29,654 bases of DNA from a virus. The notes beneath the pieces were generated by a model. That model was not told where the DNA came from. It made no database searches and worked only from the letters and a program-made list of their open reading frames with translations. The stretch spans positions 1-29,654 of the IMG/VR virus record IMGVR_UViG_3300023276_000421; one strand, 5' to 3'. The translations under genes were made by a program, and so were the position numbers. Position 1 is the first letter of the stretch. The number at the start of each line of letters is the position of its first letter. Shown here one piece after another: positions 1 to 7,567 of this stretch.

Positions 1-380
1 TCTTCAGTATTAGGATTCGCGTAAACATCTTTCTTGGTCGATAACTCACACATCAACAAAAGCTGTCTTTTCTTCTCGTCGCCTAAATCCTGAACCGTCC
101 GAACTCGATAATTATTACCGTCATACTCAATCCAGTTCTCACTTGATATGCCATCGCGGTATTTAATCGTTATAGTGTGAGTGAAATTCGATCCAAGATT
201 CTTGAATCTATCGGCAGCTATCCCGCTTAATTGGCTGATATTAGCCCATATTGACGCAACGTCAGAGAATGTCCCTGTAAGCGAAGACGTTCCAGAAATA
301 GCGTCAGCGAAGGTCTGAAGCTTGACGTATTTATCAAGCTCCCCTATTCGCTTATTCTTTCCTTTGCGTCTTTTGGGCAT
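1..380 (-). CDS. Head-tail adaptor / head-closure protein (partial, 3' end outside window)
   Basis: The reading frame opens with ATG at 378-380, directly after the TAA of the upstream connector gene, and stays open for 126 codons to the window edge, so the C-terminus is missing. The N-terminus is very basic (PKRRKGKNKR). It is followed by the pattern of the phage head-tail joining (SPP1 gp16-like) family: KLQ near the start, a W-A-x-I strand, then THTITIKYRDGI, an EYDGNNYRV strand and DLGDEKKRQLLLMCEL. In this family the protein docks on the connector ring and closes the filled head before the tail joins. The position just after the gp6-like connector supports the call. The family pattern was judged by eye. 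Confidence 0.8.
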   Translation of the reverse strand, partial: MPKRRKGKNKRIGELDKYVKLQTFADAISGTSSLTGTFSDVASIWANISQLSGIAADRFKNLGSNFTHTITIKYRDGISSENWIEYDGNNYRVRTVQDLGDEKKRQLLLMCELSTKKDVYANPNTE

Positions 381-1010
381 TTAGATATTCCACATTCTTT
401 TTTGTTTCGCTATATCCAGAATAGAAAATCTTATGCTTTCTGGAACTTCATCGAATGCAACTGGCTCTCTATACTCGAAGTAATGAGTAGCTAATTGCTT
501 GATTGCTGTCTTTATGTCTTCCGGAACAAAGGTTGCGTCAGCCCCAAATCCTGCAACATACTGAACTTGAAAGCCTTCTGCTATTTGACCGATTGACGGC
601 CATGAATAACCAGACTTCAGCGCAACTCTCGCGCTTTCTTTAGCTACATAATAATTCGAAGCATCAACGGTTGTCGAACTGCTATCTTCCGCGAACACTT
701 TTATTGATGTGACTGAATCAATACGCCTGAATCGAAGATCAAAGAATTGACAAGGTAAAACGTCAGAGAAAGCCGTATAAGTCTTGTTGATTAATGCAAT
801 TCCCGCAATCTCTTCGAACTGAATACGGGCTGATTTAGTCAGGCTATCGAGCAAGTCATATTCAACCGTTTGAACGTCCTTGATGAATTTAAGCATATCA
901 TCTCTCGTCACTGGCTCCGTTGCAGAATCAGTATCAAGTCGATATACGAACTTAAGGGGTTCGGTATTAAACTGGCCCCCTCCGCTCGGCTTCTTGTATT
1001 TCCCAAGCAT
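381..1010 (-). CDS. Head-tail connector protein (gp6-like / phiE125 gp8-like)
   Basis: This 209-residue protein matches the phage connector family in layout. After a family-variable N-terminus comes a helical stretch (about residues 38-75) in which an acidic two-helix segment leads to a conserved ARIQFEEIAGIALI-type sequence. A central beta region follows (about 85-155, with FFDLRFRRIDSV and VQYVAGFG), then a C-terminal helix (about 163-205). VQYVAGFG followed by an acidic PEDIK and an I-x-Q-L-A-x-H-Y helix is typical of the phiE125 gp8 / HK97 gp6 group, which forms a 12-fold ring under the portal. The start ATG overlaps the TAA of the upstream gene by one base (TAATG). The adaptor gene starts immediately after its stop. 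Confidence 0.85.
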   Translation of the reverse strand: MLGKYKKPSGGGQFNTEPLKFVYRLDTDSATEPVTRDDMLKFIKDVQTVEYDLLDSLTKSARIQFEEIAGIALINKTYTAFSDVLPCQFFDLRFRRIDSVTSIKVFAEDSSSTTVDASNYYVAKESARVALKSGYSWPSIGQIAEGFQVQYVAGFGADATFVPEDIKTAIKQLATHYFEYREPVAFDEVPESIRFSILDIAKQKRMWNI

Positions 1011-1321
1011 TATTTAGTTTCTTTCGGGCCTTTGCCTTTTTTATTTGATTCAGGTTTTGGCTTTTCAGTCTTAACGCCTGCTTTTTTGCGAATCTCTTCG
1101 TCTTCCTTAGCCTTCAATTCTTCAGCCTCTTTCTGCGCCTTCTCCGCCTTGGCTTCAGCTTTCTTGTCATCTTCGCTCGAAAGACGTTTTGCAAATCCGT
1201 TTTTGACTGCTATTGCTGCTTGAGAATCCGACAACTCTATTTCGTCACCAGTCTTAAAAGGGACGATATTAATTCCGTCCACTGCGAATTCAACTTCTTT
1301 TGTAAATTTTACTTTAGTCAT
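1010..1321 (-). CDS. Small phage head-module protein with charged tail, unknown function
   Basis: A 103-residue protein. Residues 1-45 form a compact domain (KVKFTKEVEFAVDG, then FKTGDEIEL and a short AAIAVKNGFAK helix) resembling the small KOW/SH3-like phage proteins often found between capsid and connector genes. The rest, residues 48-103, is a lysine/glutamate/alanine-rich low-complexity helix ending in a basic tail (KKGKGPKETK). No catalytic motif is visible. It follows a terminator-like hairpin and has an AT-rich leader without a clear Shine-Dalgarno sequence. Its stop overlaps the connector start. A role in head completion is inferred from position only. Confidence 0.7.
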   Translation of the reverse strand: MTKVKFTKEVEFAVDGINIVPFKTGDEIELSDSQAAIAVKNGFAKRLSSEDDKKAEAKAEKAQKEAEELKAKEDEEIRKKAGVKTEKPKPESNKKGKGPKETK

Positions 1322-1342
1322 TTTTTTAACATTTAATTGTTT

Positions 1343-1380
1343 AAGAAAAAGGGAGGACAGCCCAAAGACCGACCTCCCTT
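1343..1380 (-). terminator. Intrinsic terminator after the capsid/decoration genes
   Basis: Read on the minus strand, AAGGGAGG (1380-1373) pairs with CCTCCCTT further on. An inner GGTC/GGCT stem closes a short loop, and a T-rich run (TTTTTCTT, about 1350-1343) follows. It lies in the 85-base gap after the probable decoration gene and before the small head protein. It would cut transcription after the genes needed at highest copy number, leaving lower readthrough for connector and adaptor. Confidence 0.75.
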
Positions 1381-1406
1381 AAATGCAATATATATCAGTT
1401 AGAAAC

Positions 1407-1850
1407 TTACTGAACAGGCTTGTTGTGAGCGTTGCCCTTTTGCGCTACAATCGAAACAGGAATGCCGTTTGTGTGTGTCCCTGTCAGGGTCACTGCAATA
1501 CGAGCAAAGCGTTTGTTTCCGCGATAGCCGATAGTCTTGATAATGTCATCCTCTGCAGGATCATTGATTGTCAAGAACAGCCCGAGTGCCGCCATTGACT
1601 CACCGTCAGGCAATAACACATGGTTATCGTCAGTCACGGCAGTATAGCCAGAACCGAGCGTATCCGATTCCTCAAGCTTAAGCTCGGCGTAAACCGAGCC
1701 ACTCAAGGTATCACCTGAAACACCAACAGCAACGTCGATGTTTACACTTTCAAACCCCTTTAAGTCAACCCCTACGGAATTGGCGGAAGCAGTAAGAACC
1801 TGTGGAGTTAGCAGTTTAGCTGCTAACAGATTATGAAATAAGTCTTTCAT
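1407..1850 (-). CDS. Probable capsid decoration / head-stabilising protein
   Basis: A 147-residue beta-rich protein immediately downstream of the major capsid gene. The N-terminus resembles a family of small phage head proteins I recognise from capsid operons, though it has no settled name: KDLFHNLLAAKLLTPQVL, then VGVDLKGFESVNIDVAVG, a FKLEES-like strand (ELKLEESDTLGSGYTAV), and a C-terminal RGNKRFARIAVTLTGT motif. The pattern of alternating strands suggests a jelly-roll or decoration-type fold. It has a good ribosome-binding site (AAAAGGAAAAA before ATG). A terminator follows it, so it shares the abundant transcript with the capsid gene. The exact role is inferred. Confidence 0.65.
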   Translation of the reverse strand: MKDLFHNLLAAKLLTPQVLTASANSVGVDLKGFESVNIDVAVGVSGDTLSGSVYAELKLEESDTLGSGYTAVTDDNHVLLPDGESMAALGLFLTINDPAEDDIIKTIGYRGNKRFARIAVTLTGTHTNGIPVSIVAQKGNAHNKPVQ

Positions 1851-1889
1851 TTTTTCCTTTTCTTTTGAATTAAAGATTTATGATTTCAA

Positions 1890-3107
1890 TTAAGTTGAGA
1901 CAACTTGAAACTTGATTGCTTCTTCACGGCGAACATCGCCACCGATACGCTGCTTGAACTTGTAACCGATGAACGGCTCGTATTTTTCAACGAAACGCTG
2001 TAAGTAAACCTCACGACGCTTAACGATGCAATAACCGAAGTTAAAGTCACCGAAGGCAAGAGGCAATGCCCCGCCTGCGATTGCTGGCATGTCTGGACAT
2101 TCAACAACGCGCTTTCCGAGCATCATTGGTTCAGGCGATTTACTGAAGTCAGTAATCAGTGAGTAATCACCTGATCCATTCTTGAGCAAACGAATTGCGG
2201 CTACTGTGTCGGCTGCTGCTAAGAAAATAGCATTCTTGCGATAAATCGCCTTTGGCCCGTGATACAGGTTGACAATACCGTCAGTTGTAAGCGCGGTTGC
2301 ACTACCTGAGACGATTCGTTCAATCTGGCCTTCGCCTGTTCCTGAAGGATAAGTCAAGAAGCCTACAGGGCGACCCGGAACGTTCCCGTTAAAGAACGCG
2401 TCATTTGAGCCAGCTGCGAAGTCTTCGCCAGCTTCAACGCCAAGCCAGTTGTCGATATTCTCGTCAGAGTCTTCAAACATTTCCGCGCCGACAAGAGTAA
2501 GAGACTTGCCGAGATGAGCGGTGATTTCGCGCATTCCGCGAGAAGGCCCGCCTGTTTCGGTTGTTGCATCAACTTCGTTGCTCCAAGTAAATCCAACACC
2601 ACCCTTTTTATTAACAGGGAAGGTTGCGGTATTACCTTTCGGCAAGGTAATGACTTTACATTCCTGTTGGAGTGGCGACAACTCGCGATGAGTTAAGTCG
2701 AATGATTCCTGCATTTGATCCGCGATCAGATAGCCCGCTTGAGGGTCATCATTGGAAACAAGAGCTTTAACTTCAACGCCTCCTGGTTTAACGCCAGTCT
2801 TAATATACAGCATACGCGCTTCATTAATCGCTTTCTGCTCGGGAGTAACAGCCTTTTTGCCGTCAGCATCCAGAATAGGAGCGCGATTGATTGCAGTTTG
2901 CAATTTCTTCAACTCGTCGCGAACGGCTTTTTCGTTCTCGGTTACAAGTTCAGCTAACGCCTTAGTTTCATTCTCTAAGTCGGCAGGAGCATAGCCCTTT
3001 GCTTCGATGGCCTTAAGACGCTTGTCATTCTTTGCGTGGAGCGCGGCGTTTGACTGCCCCGCTTCTTCGATAAGAGCTTTTAACTCTTCTATTTTTGTTA
3101 AATCCAT
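1890..3107 (-). CDS. Major capsid protein, HK97 gp5 family
   Basis: A 405-residue capsid protein. Residues 1 to about 105 are a charged helical coiled coil that acts in this family as an internal scaffold (delta domain) and is removed by the prohead protease. The rest has the HK97-fold pattern: a NDDPQAGYLIADQMQESF N-arm, SPLQQECKVITLPKGNTATFPV, GVGFTWSNEVDATTET, then an AGEDFAAGSNDAFFNGN segment followed by GRPVGFLTYPSG. The C-terminal P-domain strand contains FNFGYCIVKRREVYLQRF. The gene starts one base after the stop of the protease gene, as expected for a protease-capsid pair. The cleavage site is not certain; the end of the coil near residue 110-115 is likely. Confidence 0.93.
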   Translation of the reverse strand: MDLTKIEELKALIEEAGQSNAALHAKNDKRLKAIEAKGYAPADLENETKALAELVTENEKAVRDELKKLQTAINRAPILDADGKKAVTPEQKAINEARMLYIKTGVKPGGVEVKALVSNDDPQAGYLIADQMQESFDLTHRELSPLQQECKVITLPKGNTATFPVNKKGGVGFTWSNEVDATTETGGPSRGMREITAHLGKSLTLVGAEMFEDSDENIDNWLGVEAGEDFAAGSNDAFFNGNVPGRPVGFLTYPSGTGEGQIERIVSGSATALTTDGIVNLYHGPKAIYRKNAIFLAAADTVAAIRLLKNGSGDYSLITDFSKSPEPMMLGKRVVECPDMPAIAGGALPLAFGDFNFGYCIVKRREVYLQRFVEKYEPFIGYKFKQRIGGDVRREEAIKFQVVST

Positions 3108-3108
3108 T

Positions 3109-3783
3109 TTAGTATGATTTTAATTGTTCATTTTGTTTACTCACCGTTTCGATGAGTGACTTCAAGTCGCAATCTACAGGCTCAACGTCGCGCTGAAACA
3201 ATACAGATATAGCCCTTTTAGCCTCGGTTTGTGAACAATCAGCGTCACGCAAGATTTGTTCTAAATTCTTTTTCTTCCAGTTTATTTCCTCTGGATCGGT
3301 CAACTCCTTAAGTGATTTAACACTTGAGACTCCTGCCTTTGGGTTCATGCCCCATATAACAATTGAGTATTCCCATAGGTCGGCCTTCGTAATATGCCTA
3401 ATTCCCTTCTTGAAGAATGCGCCACCTTGGGCAATCGTAAATCCTACAGACAGAGCAATCTTGATTTTAAGCCTCTTAGCTTGCATCATCATTGCATGAC
3501 CTTCGCGCCCTGCTTCTTTTAATAAATTCAATTCAGCCTTAACAGGAAGACCTTTGCTGTCTTCTCCTGCCCATATACCAAAGCCTGCGTTATTCATTAC
3601 TGATGCTCTGTGGTCAAGCAATACAGGGACTTTTCCTTTGTTCTTTGCGATGGACTCAGCAAAAACCCCAGGCTCAAACATGTCGTCGCCAAGGTCTTTA
3701 TTTCCGTAAACAGCTGCATGACCTTCAAATTGGCCCTCTTCGCTTACCTCTTTTACTTCAAACTGAAATATTTTTCTATCCAT
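3109..3783 (-). CDS. Prohead maturation protease, HK97 family (peptidase S78)
   Basis: A 224-residue serine protease that trims the capsid delta domain after prohead assembly. Visible family features are the start FQFEVKEVSEEGQFEGHAAVYGN, the F-x-P-G-x-F segment (FEPGVFAES), the catalytic His in VLLDHRASV (His58) and the catalytic Ser in IALSVGFTI (Ser112). The protease core ends near residue 150. The C-terminal 60 residues are a charged helical tail of unknown role. The ATG lies after a 42-base AT-rich gap. The capsid gene begins right after it. It is displaced from the portal gene by about 8 kb, which is unusual for this family. Confidence 0.92.
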   Translation of the reverse strand: MDRKIFQFEVKEVSEEGQFEGHAAVYGNKDLGDDMFEPGVFAESIAKNKGKVPVLLDHRASVMNNAGFGIWAGEDSKGLPVKAELNLLKEAGREGHAMMMQAKRLKIKIALSVGFTIAQGGAFFKKGIRHITKADLWEYSIVIWGMNPKAGVSSVKSLKELTDPEEINWKKKNLEQILRDADCSQTEAKRAISVLFQRDVEPVDCDLKSLIETVSKQNEQLKSY

Positions 3784-3825
3784 CTTTTAAAAACCTATAT
3801 GATTATTGTGTAATTTTCAATAAAA

Positions 3826-4077
3826 TTATTTCATCGCCTTCTCTATTCTGTCGAGCGACTCGCTTATGTGTGTAAACTTTTCATCGCTGACAGCTTGAAT
3901 CCTCTCGATTACGACAACCCTTTCCTTGAGCTTCTCCCCGTCTTCCGCAGAATAGGAAAACGTTAGGCTGTAACTGAACAGTGATCCTATTGCGACCACT
4001 ATTGCAGCATAAGCTAATTTAGAAGGCAGGCTCGCAAACCCGCTTATTACTTCATTTTTTGCATTACTTTTTGGCAT
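3826..4077 (-). CDS. Small single-TM protein with C-terminal coiled coil (lysis-cassette type)
   Basis: An 83-residue protein with a basic N-terminus, one hydrophobic segment (about residues 20-42, AYAAIVVAIGSLFSYSLTF), then an amphipathic helix (about 47-83) with the heptad-like ERVVVIERIQAVSDEKFTHISESLDRIEKAM. This layout recalls small phage membrane proteins next to holins, such as hemolysin XhlA-like or spanin-like proteins, but the order (TM first, coil second) differs from XhlA. It sits two genes after the holin. I do not recognise a named family; a role in lysis is inferred from position and topology. Confidence 0.6.
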   Translation of the reverse strand: MPKSNAKNEVISGFASLPSKLAYAAIVVAIGSLFSYSLTFSYSAEDGEKLKERVVVIERIQAVSDEKFTHISESLDRIEKAMK

Positions 4078-4083
4078 AGCTAG

Positions 4084-4524
4084 TTATTTTATTACTTTCG
4101 CAGCACCACAGCCGAAGTGAAAAAAGACTATCGCGCTGACTCCGTGCTTAATGTAAGGGGTGATTACGAAGCCTTCCGCTACTACGGATTTTATCTCATC
4201 ACCAAATTTAATTAACCCGAATAAGTATTCTTCAGGCTTTGATTCGTAAAGGTATGTTACGGGGATCCAGTCGCAAAAAGCCACAATCAACAATCCAATG
4301 AATGCCGTAAAAATAACCGCAGCCACTATAAATCGTCTTGACCATGAATCATGAGAACGCTTTGCAGCTTTGTCGGCTGAATCATCATTGCCCTGTTGCT
4401 GCTTAAGTGACATCTGGACGGTAGAGACAAAGTTTGCCTGATCCTGTGCTCTAAGGCGTATAATAGCACCTATAGAGCCAGCCACAAGGCCTGTGATCAT
4501 CTCTGATGGAATATCGTTAAGCAT
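4084..4524 (-). CDS. Polytopic membrane protein in lysis cassette, unknown function
   Basis: A 146-residue protein with one weak and two clear hydrophobic segments: residues about 7-24 (glycine-rich), about 65-88 (RRFIVAAVIFTAFIGLLIVAF) and about 124-142 (HGVSAIVFFHFGCGAA). A polar stretch rich in Gln, Asp and Lys (about 28-62) lies between the first two. It starts 8 bases inside the end of the holin gene, so the two are probably translationally coupled. It resembles a recurring family of phage membrane proteins beside GTA-type holins. No enzymatic motif is seen. It may be a second holin or an antiholin; this is inference. Confidence 0.6.
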   Translation of the reverse strand: MLNDIPSEMITGLVAGSIGAIIRLRAQDQANFVSTVQMSLKQQQGNDDSADKAAKRSHDSWSRRFIVAAVIFTAFIGLLIVAFCDWIPVTYLYESKPEEYLFGLIKFGDEIKSVVAEGFVITPYIKHGVSAIVFFHFGCGAAKVIK

Positions 4525-4804
4525 TTTTATTGTCGTGACTGCTAGCTAGTCCGTTCTTCTTCTCCCATGACCTTGCTCCGACAGACCCTAATAGCCCTGT
4601 TAAAGCAACCATCAAAGGCCCTGTGTCCATTGTAGGGATCTCTGAGGCATTGAACTCAACCCCTGTGTATTTCGAGACTACAACGAAGCAGAAAACAAGA
4701 AACGGCTGAATTAAGAACAAATACCCGAAAGCACTACTGATGACCCAACCGAAATAAGGCCTCCATGCAGAGTCGAGAATCTTTTTTAGTAATGGGTTAT
4801 TCAT
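4517..4804 (-). CDS. Holin, GTA three-transmembrane family
   Basis: A 95-residue protein with the signature of the three-TM holin family known from gene transfer agents. WRPYFGWV occurs at about residues 14-21, followed by a long hydrophobic stretch to about residue 43 (two short TM segments). A P-T-M-D-T-G turn precedes a third segment, LMVALTGLLGSVGARSWEKKNG (about 66-86), matching the family pattern L-x-x-L-L-G-x-x-G-x-R-x-x-E-K. Holins permeabilise the inner membrane to release the endolysin at lysis. No classical endolysin gene lies next to it in the window. Confidence 0.8.
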   Translation of the reverse strand: MNNPLLKKILDSAWRPYFGWVISSAFGYLFLIQPFLVFCFVVVSKYTGVEFNASEIPTMDTGPLMVALTGLLGSVGARSWEKKNGLASSHDNKNA

Positions 4805-4810
4805 CCGAAA

Positions 4811-5191
4811 TTACTCCGTTGGTTGCGGTAACTCAATGTCGACTATGACAAATTTCGGGTCTGAATACTTCTCCAACTTCTTGACCTCGATCAATATAAG
4901 GTTATTCACAAAATCCTCTGAACCCACCCCTGTTGTATTCGGCTGATTAGCGTCTAGGTCTGGGAGATAAATCCTATCATTTAAAACACTGCCGAACTCT
5001 CCCGGATCTTGAGCGACAAAAACCGTTTCATTTGCCCATGTGATCAATATAAACGTGCTTTTAGCAAAGTCCATCTTGACGGTGGCAACCTGAACGATGT
5101 TCCCTGTCTCGGTGTCCTTAAGAACCTCAACTGCGTTTAAGTTAGCAACCATGACGATTGCGATAAATAATGATAGTAATAGTGTTTTCAT
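4811..5191 (-). CDS. Exported protein of unknown function between fibre and holin genes
   Basis: A 126-residue protein with a clear Sec signal peptide: MKT, a hydrophobic core LLLSLFIAIVMVANL and a likely cleavage near NLNA-VEV (about residue 20). The mature part is about 105 residues with alternating short strands (NIVQVATVKMDF, TFILITWANETVFV, NNLILIEVKKLEKY, KFVIVDIEL). It has no cysteines and no known motif. Its leader is AT-rich (AACAATAAAACAATC) with no Shine-Dalgarno sequence. It is the second gene in a row with a signal peptide in a place where virion or lysis proteins are expected. I do not recognise the family. Confidence 0.65.
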   Translation of the reverse strand: MKTLLLSLFIAIVMVANLNAVEVLKDTETGNIVQVATVKMDFAKSTFILITWANETVFVAQDPGEFGSVLNDRIYLPDLDANQPNTTGVGSEDFVNNLILIEVKKLEKYSDPKFVIVDIELPQPTE

Positions 5192-5209
5192 GATTGTTTT
5201 ATTGTTAAA

Positions 5210-6958
5210 TTAAGTTTCGCCTAAATACGTAACCGTGAGATTTGCATATTCCATTGTATATTCTATTGAGCCTCCATTGTCGTGCCTAACCCTTATATCT
5301 AGATCAAGAGGCGCGCTAGTCACATCCAATATGCCAGAAAATGAAGCTGATCCAACATCGCCAGCAACGCCAAGCTTGCGCACAAAGTGCAATGCATCAA
5401 CCTCAGTTCCGTCAAGAAATGCTGCAACAAAATAGGTGACATTGTTCGTGTCGCCGGTAAAGGAACTATTATGAGACACCATATAGTATCCTGTTTTTGT
5501 TATGGTGATTTTATTATTAGCCACATCTGCAGTGCAATTAGAGCTTTCACCATTATTCGCGAAGCCTGTAACTTTAACATAAGAAGCTCCTGTCACTATG
5601 CTCTGCGCTGATGCTCCTGCATCATGAACGTGGATATTGGCAAAAGTTCCCGCTTCTGTCACTCGACCCGATACAGCTAAATCACCATCCGCATCAAGCT
5701 CCATGACCTGATTAGAGAGAGCCGAGAAATCATGACTGTCTGTTGGGTCAGAATACCATACATGTGATTTGTTTCCGTCTACCGTATAAAGTGAATCTCC
5801 GTAGCCCTGATTATAATGATGAAAAGTATTCACGAAAGCCCCTGAACCTATCGTGCTTGCCGAGCTTGTCATGCCAATTAATCCGTAGTAACCCAGATCA
5901 TTCTCGACCTGCAGCACAGCCCCGGCAACGGATACCGCGTCAGAATTTGTATTTTTGATGAACTGACCAAGTAACCCGGCATAGTCGGCTGTCACAGATT
6001 GGTTGCCTACATCTGATATTAGCCATCCTGACCCCTGAACGCCTCTTGCTCCTCCGTCGGCTCTCAAAATCTCGTTATCAGGGATAACCGAAGAAGATGT
6101 TGTTGTTGTCGCAACGTCAACCCCGTCAACTGTGCCTCCAACCGTCATGCTACCCGTCACATCAAAAACATCAGTATCAAACCTCGTCAGCGAAGTGCCA
6201 GAATCATTGTTCGCAAAGGTCATCGGTTGGCCTGTTGCAGTAGGCAAGGTAAGCGTTAAATCAAATCCCGACGCTAATGGACTCTGGAATATGTGATCAC
6301 CTGCTCCTGCCCCCGTGCCTGCGATGTAGGTTAAATCGCCACCAGAAACAGAGTGGGTTATAAACCCAGTTAAATAAAGGTCATGTGCGTAAATCCTACC
6401 CCACTGTTTATTATTTAAGCCAAACCATCGGCTATTATCTGTGTCTGGTGTTACTGAAGTATAGAATACATTACCCCCACCCTTGAATAAGTTTGAGGCT
6501 GCGCCCGTTATTGTCAGGGTGCCGGAGGCAGAGAGAGTCCGAAGTTCAGGATCTATAGTGATAGTATTAGCTGAAGTGACAGACCCCTCAAATATGTGAG
6601 TTCCTGCCACAGTCCCGCTGCCTGCTTTATGAGTTATGTCTGCCCCGTCATCAGGATCAGTAATCTCAAACCCATTGACATCCAAATCCCCGCCCAATTG
6701 CGGAGTAAGATCCTCGACTACATTCTGCAAACCCCCAACAGGGCTACTCGTTGCGGTCGTCAGAGTCTTGGTTGAATCAGCAAACACAGTGACTTGATGC
6801 AATGTGCTTGTGTCTTCTTGTAATACAAGCGTTGGAGCCTTTAGACCTATGTCAAACGGAGTTGTCGCATCTGGAACAACATAAAGAGTTCCGCGACTCT
6901 GCCCGAAAGCAGCTACCGAGATAAGAAGGATTGATAGAAATGCTAGTGCTTTTTTCAT
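5210..6958 (-). CDS. Tail fibre-like protein with N-terminal signal peptide and C1q/TNF-like tip
   Basis: A 582-residue protein with fibre architecture. Residues 1-20 look like a Sec signal peptide (MKKALAFLSILLISVAAFGQ). Residues about 75-110 carry the fibre-like segment VEDLTPQLGGDLDVNGFEITDPD, followed by repeated beta strands containing the recurrent phrase GAGAGDHIFQ / GTVAGTHIFEG. The last 145 residues (GTFANIHVHDAG to the end) have alternating strands, including ITITKTGYYMVSHNSSF and FVAAFLDGTEV, typical of trimeric C1q/TNF-like jelly-roll tips. The start ATG falls one base after the stop of the upstream gene, so the signal peptide belongs to this frame. A host-recognition role is inferred; a signal peptide is odd for a virion protein. 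Confidence 0.75.
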   Translation of the reverse strand: MKKALAFLSILLISVAAFGQSRGTLYVVPDATTPFDIGLKAPTLVLQEDTSTLHQVTVFADSTKTLTTATSSPVGGLQNVVEDLTPQLGGDLDVNGFEITDPDDGADITHKAGSGTVAGTHIFEGSVTSANTITIDPELRTLSASGTLTITGAASNLFKGGGNVFYTSVTPDTDNSRWFGLNNKQWGRIYAHDLYLTGFITHSVSGGDLTYIAGTGAGAGDHIFQSPLASGFDLTLTLPTATGQPMTFANNDSGTSLTRFDTDVFDVTGSMTVGGTVDGVDVATTTTSSSVIPDNEILRADGGARGVQGSGWLISDVGNQSVTADYAGLLGQFIKNTNSDAVSVAGAVLQVENDLGYYGLIGMTSSASTIGSGAFVNTFHHYNQGYGDSLYTVDGNKSHVWYSDPTDSHDFSALSNQVMELDADGDLAVSGRVTEAGTFANIHVHDAGASAQSIVTGASYVKVTGFANNGESSNCTADVANNKITITKTGYYMVSHNSSFTGDTNNVTYFVAAFLDGTEVDALHFVRKLGVAGDVGSASFSGILDVTSAPLDLDIRVRHDNGGSIEYTMEYANLTVTYLGET

Positions 6959-6959
6959 A

Positions 6960-7208
6960 TTAATATAAAATTGTTACAATTGAGCCTAGAGGAACAGATG
7001 TCCCTGTCGTGACCTCTTGAGTATCAGTTTGACTCGAAGCTCTTGCGCTGATTATGCCGTCTTCGAACAAAGTATAGCTTGACCCGATTACATTTGTGGT
7101 AGCAAAGACGGTCTGCCCTCCTGCTCCAACAGTGTAAGTGTCGGTCTTTGACGACCCCGGCGAACTTGGGCCAGTTCCCGACCCTGGTGCTGATCCGATA
7201 AGTTTCAT
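6960..7208 (-). CDS. Small fibre-region protein, unknown function
   Basis: An 82-residue protein. The N-terminal third is a Gly/Ser/Pro linker (SAPGSGTGPSSPGSSKTD). The rest is a compact beta domain (TYTVGAGGQTVFATTNVIGSSYTLFEDGIISARAS, then a GSIVTILY end) of the kind often appended to phage fibres: GQTxF, a xxVIGxxYxLFxDG turn and a final strand. As a separate gene between two other fibre-region genes it may be a fibre tip or adaptor. This is inferred from the pattern and neighbours. Confidence 0.6.
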   Translation of the reverse strand: MKLIGSAPGSGTGPSSPGSSKTDTYTVGAGGQTVFATTNVIGSSYTLFEDGIISARASSQTDTQEVTTGTSVPLGSIVTILY

Positions 7209-7209
7209 A

Positions 7210-7551
7210 TTAGGCTAATGTCTGGTTGATTGGTAGCTCGTCCGCGTATTGCTCAACTCTTGCGTCAACAGGCGTTCCGATTGCGATAATCTTAGTTACG
7301 GCAAGTGAAGCCCGAGTCACTAGATACTTCTGCCCCGCGTATATTGGAGCACCGACTGAAGCAGAGGCCGTGTCACCGTCTTCGGTGTATCGAGCAATCT
7401 CTGTTCCCGGCGTTCCAGAGAAAGTAATCTTCATTACGTTTGCGTCTGCCAGTGGTGTGCCAACTAGCGTGCTTAGTAATGCGGATGCGCCCGGCAGATT
7501 AAAGTTTTTGCCTCCGCCTGCGATTGGTTTTGTAAATAAGTCGTAATCCAT
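7210..7551 (-). CDS. Small tail/fibre-region protein, unknown function
   Basis: The frame is open further upstream, but the ATG at 7551 is the convincing start. It is preceded by AAGAAAGGAATTAAAATC, a clear Shine-Dalgarno site, and earlier codons would overlap the upstream gene by more than 100 bases. The 113-residue product is beta-rich and low in charge (ITFSGTPGTEIARYTEDGDTA, APIYAGQKYLVTRASLAVTKI) and ends in a short helix. No enzyme motif is visible. A structural role in the fibre or tail tip is inferred from its position between gp48/fibre genes and the large fibre gene. Confidence 0.65.
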   Translation of the reverse strand: MDYDLFTKPIAGGGKNFNLPGASALLSTLVGTPLADANVMKITFSGTPGTEIARYTEDGDTASASVGAPIYAGQKYLVTRASLAVTKIIAIGTPVDARVEQYADELPINQTLA

Positions 7552-7567
7552 GATTTTAATTCCTTTC

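Noticed and set aside
1886-2602. Extra minus-strand ORFs (73 and 79 codons) inside the capsid gene
   Set aside because: They lack family features and ribosome sites; the capsid frame alone explains this region.
3794-3820. Possible promoter before the prohead protease (TTGAAA with TATAGG)
   Set aside because: Spacer is only 15 bases and both boxes are poor; it does not fit the 16-base pattern of the other sites.
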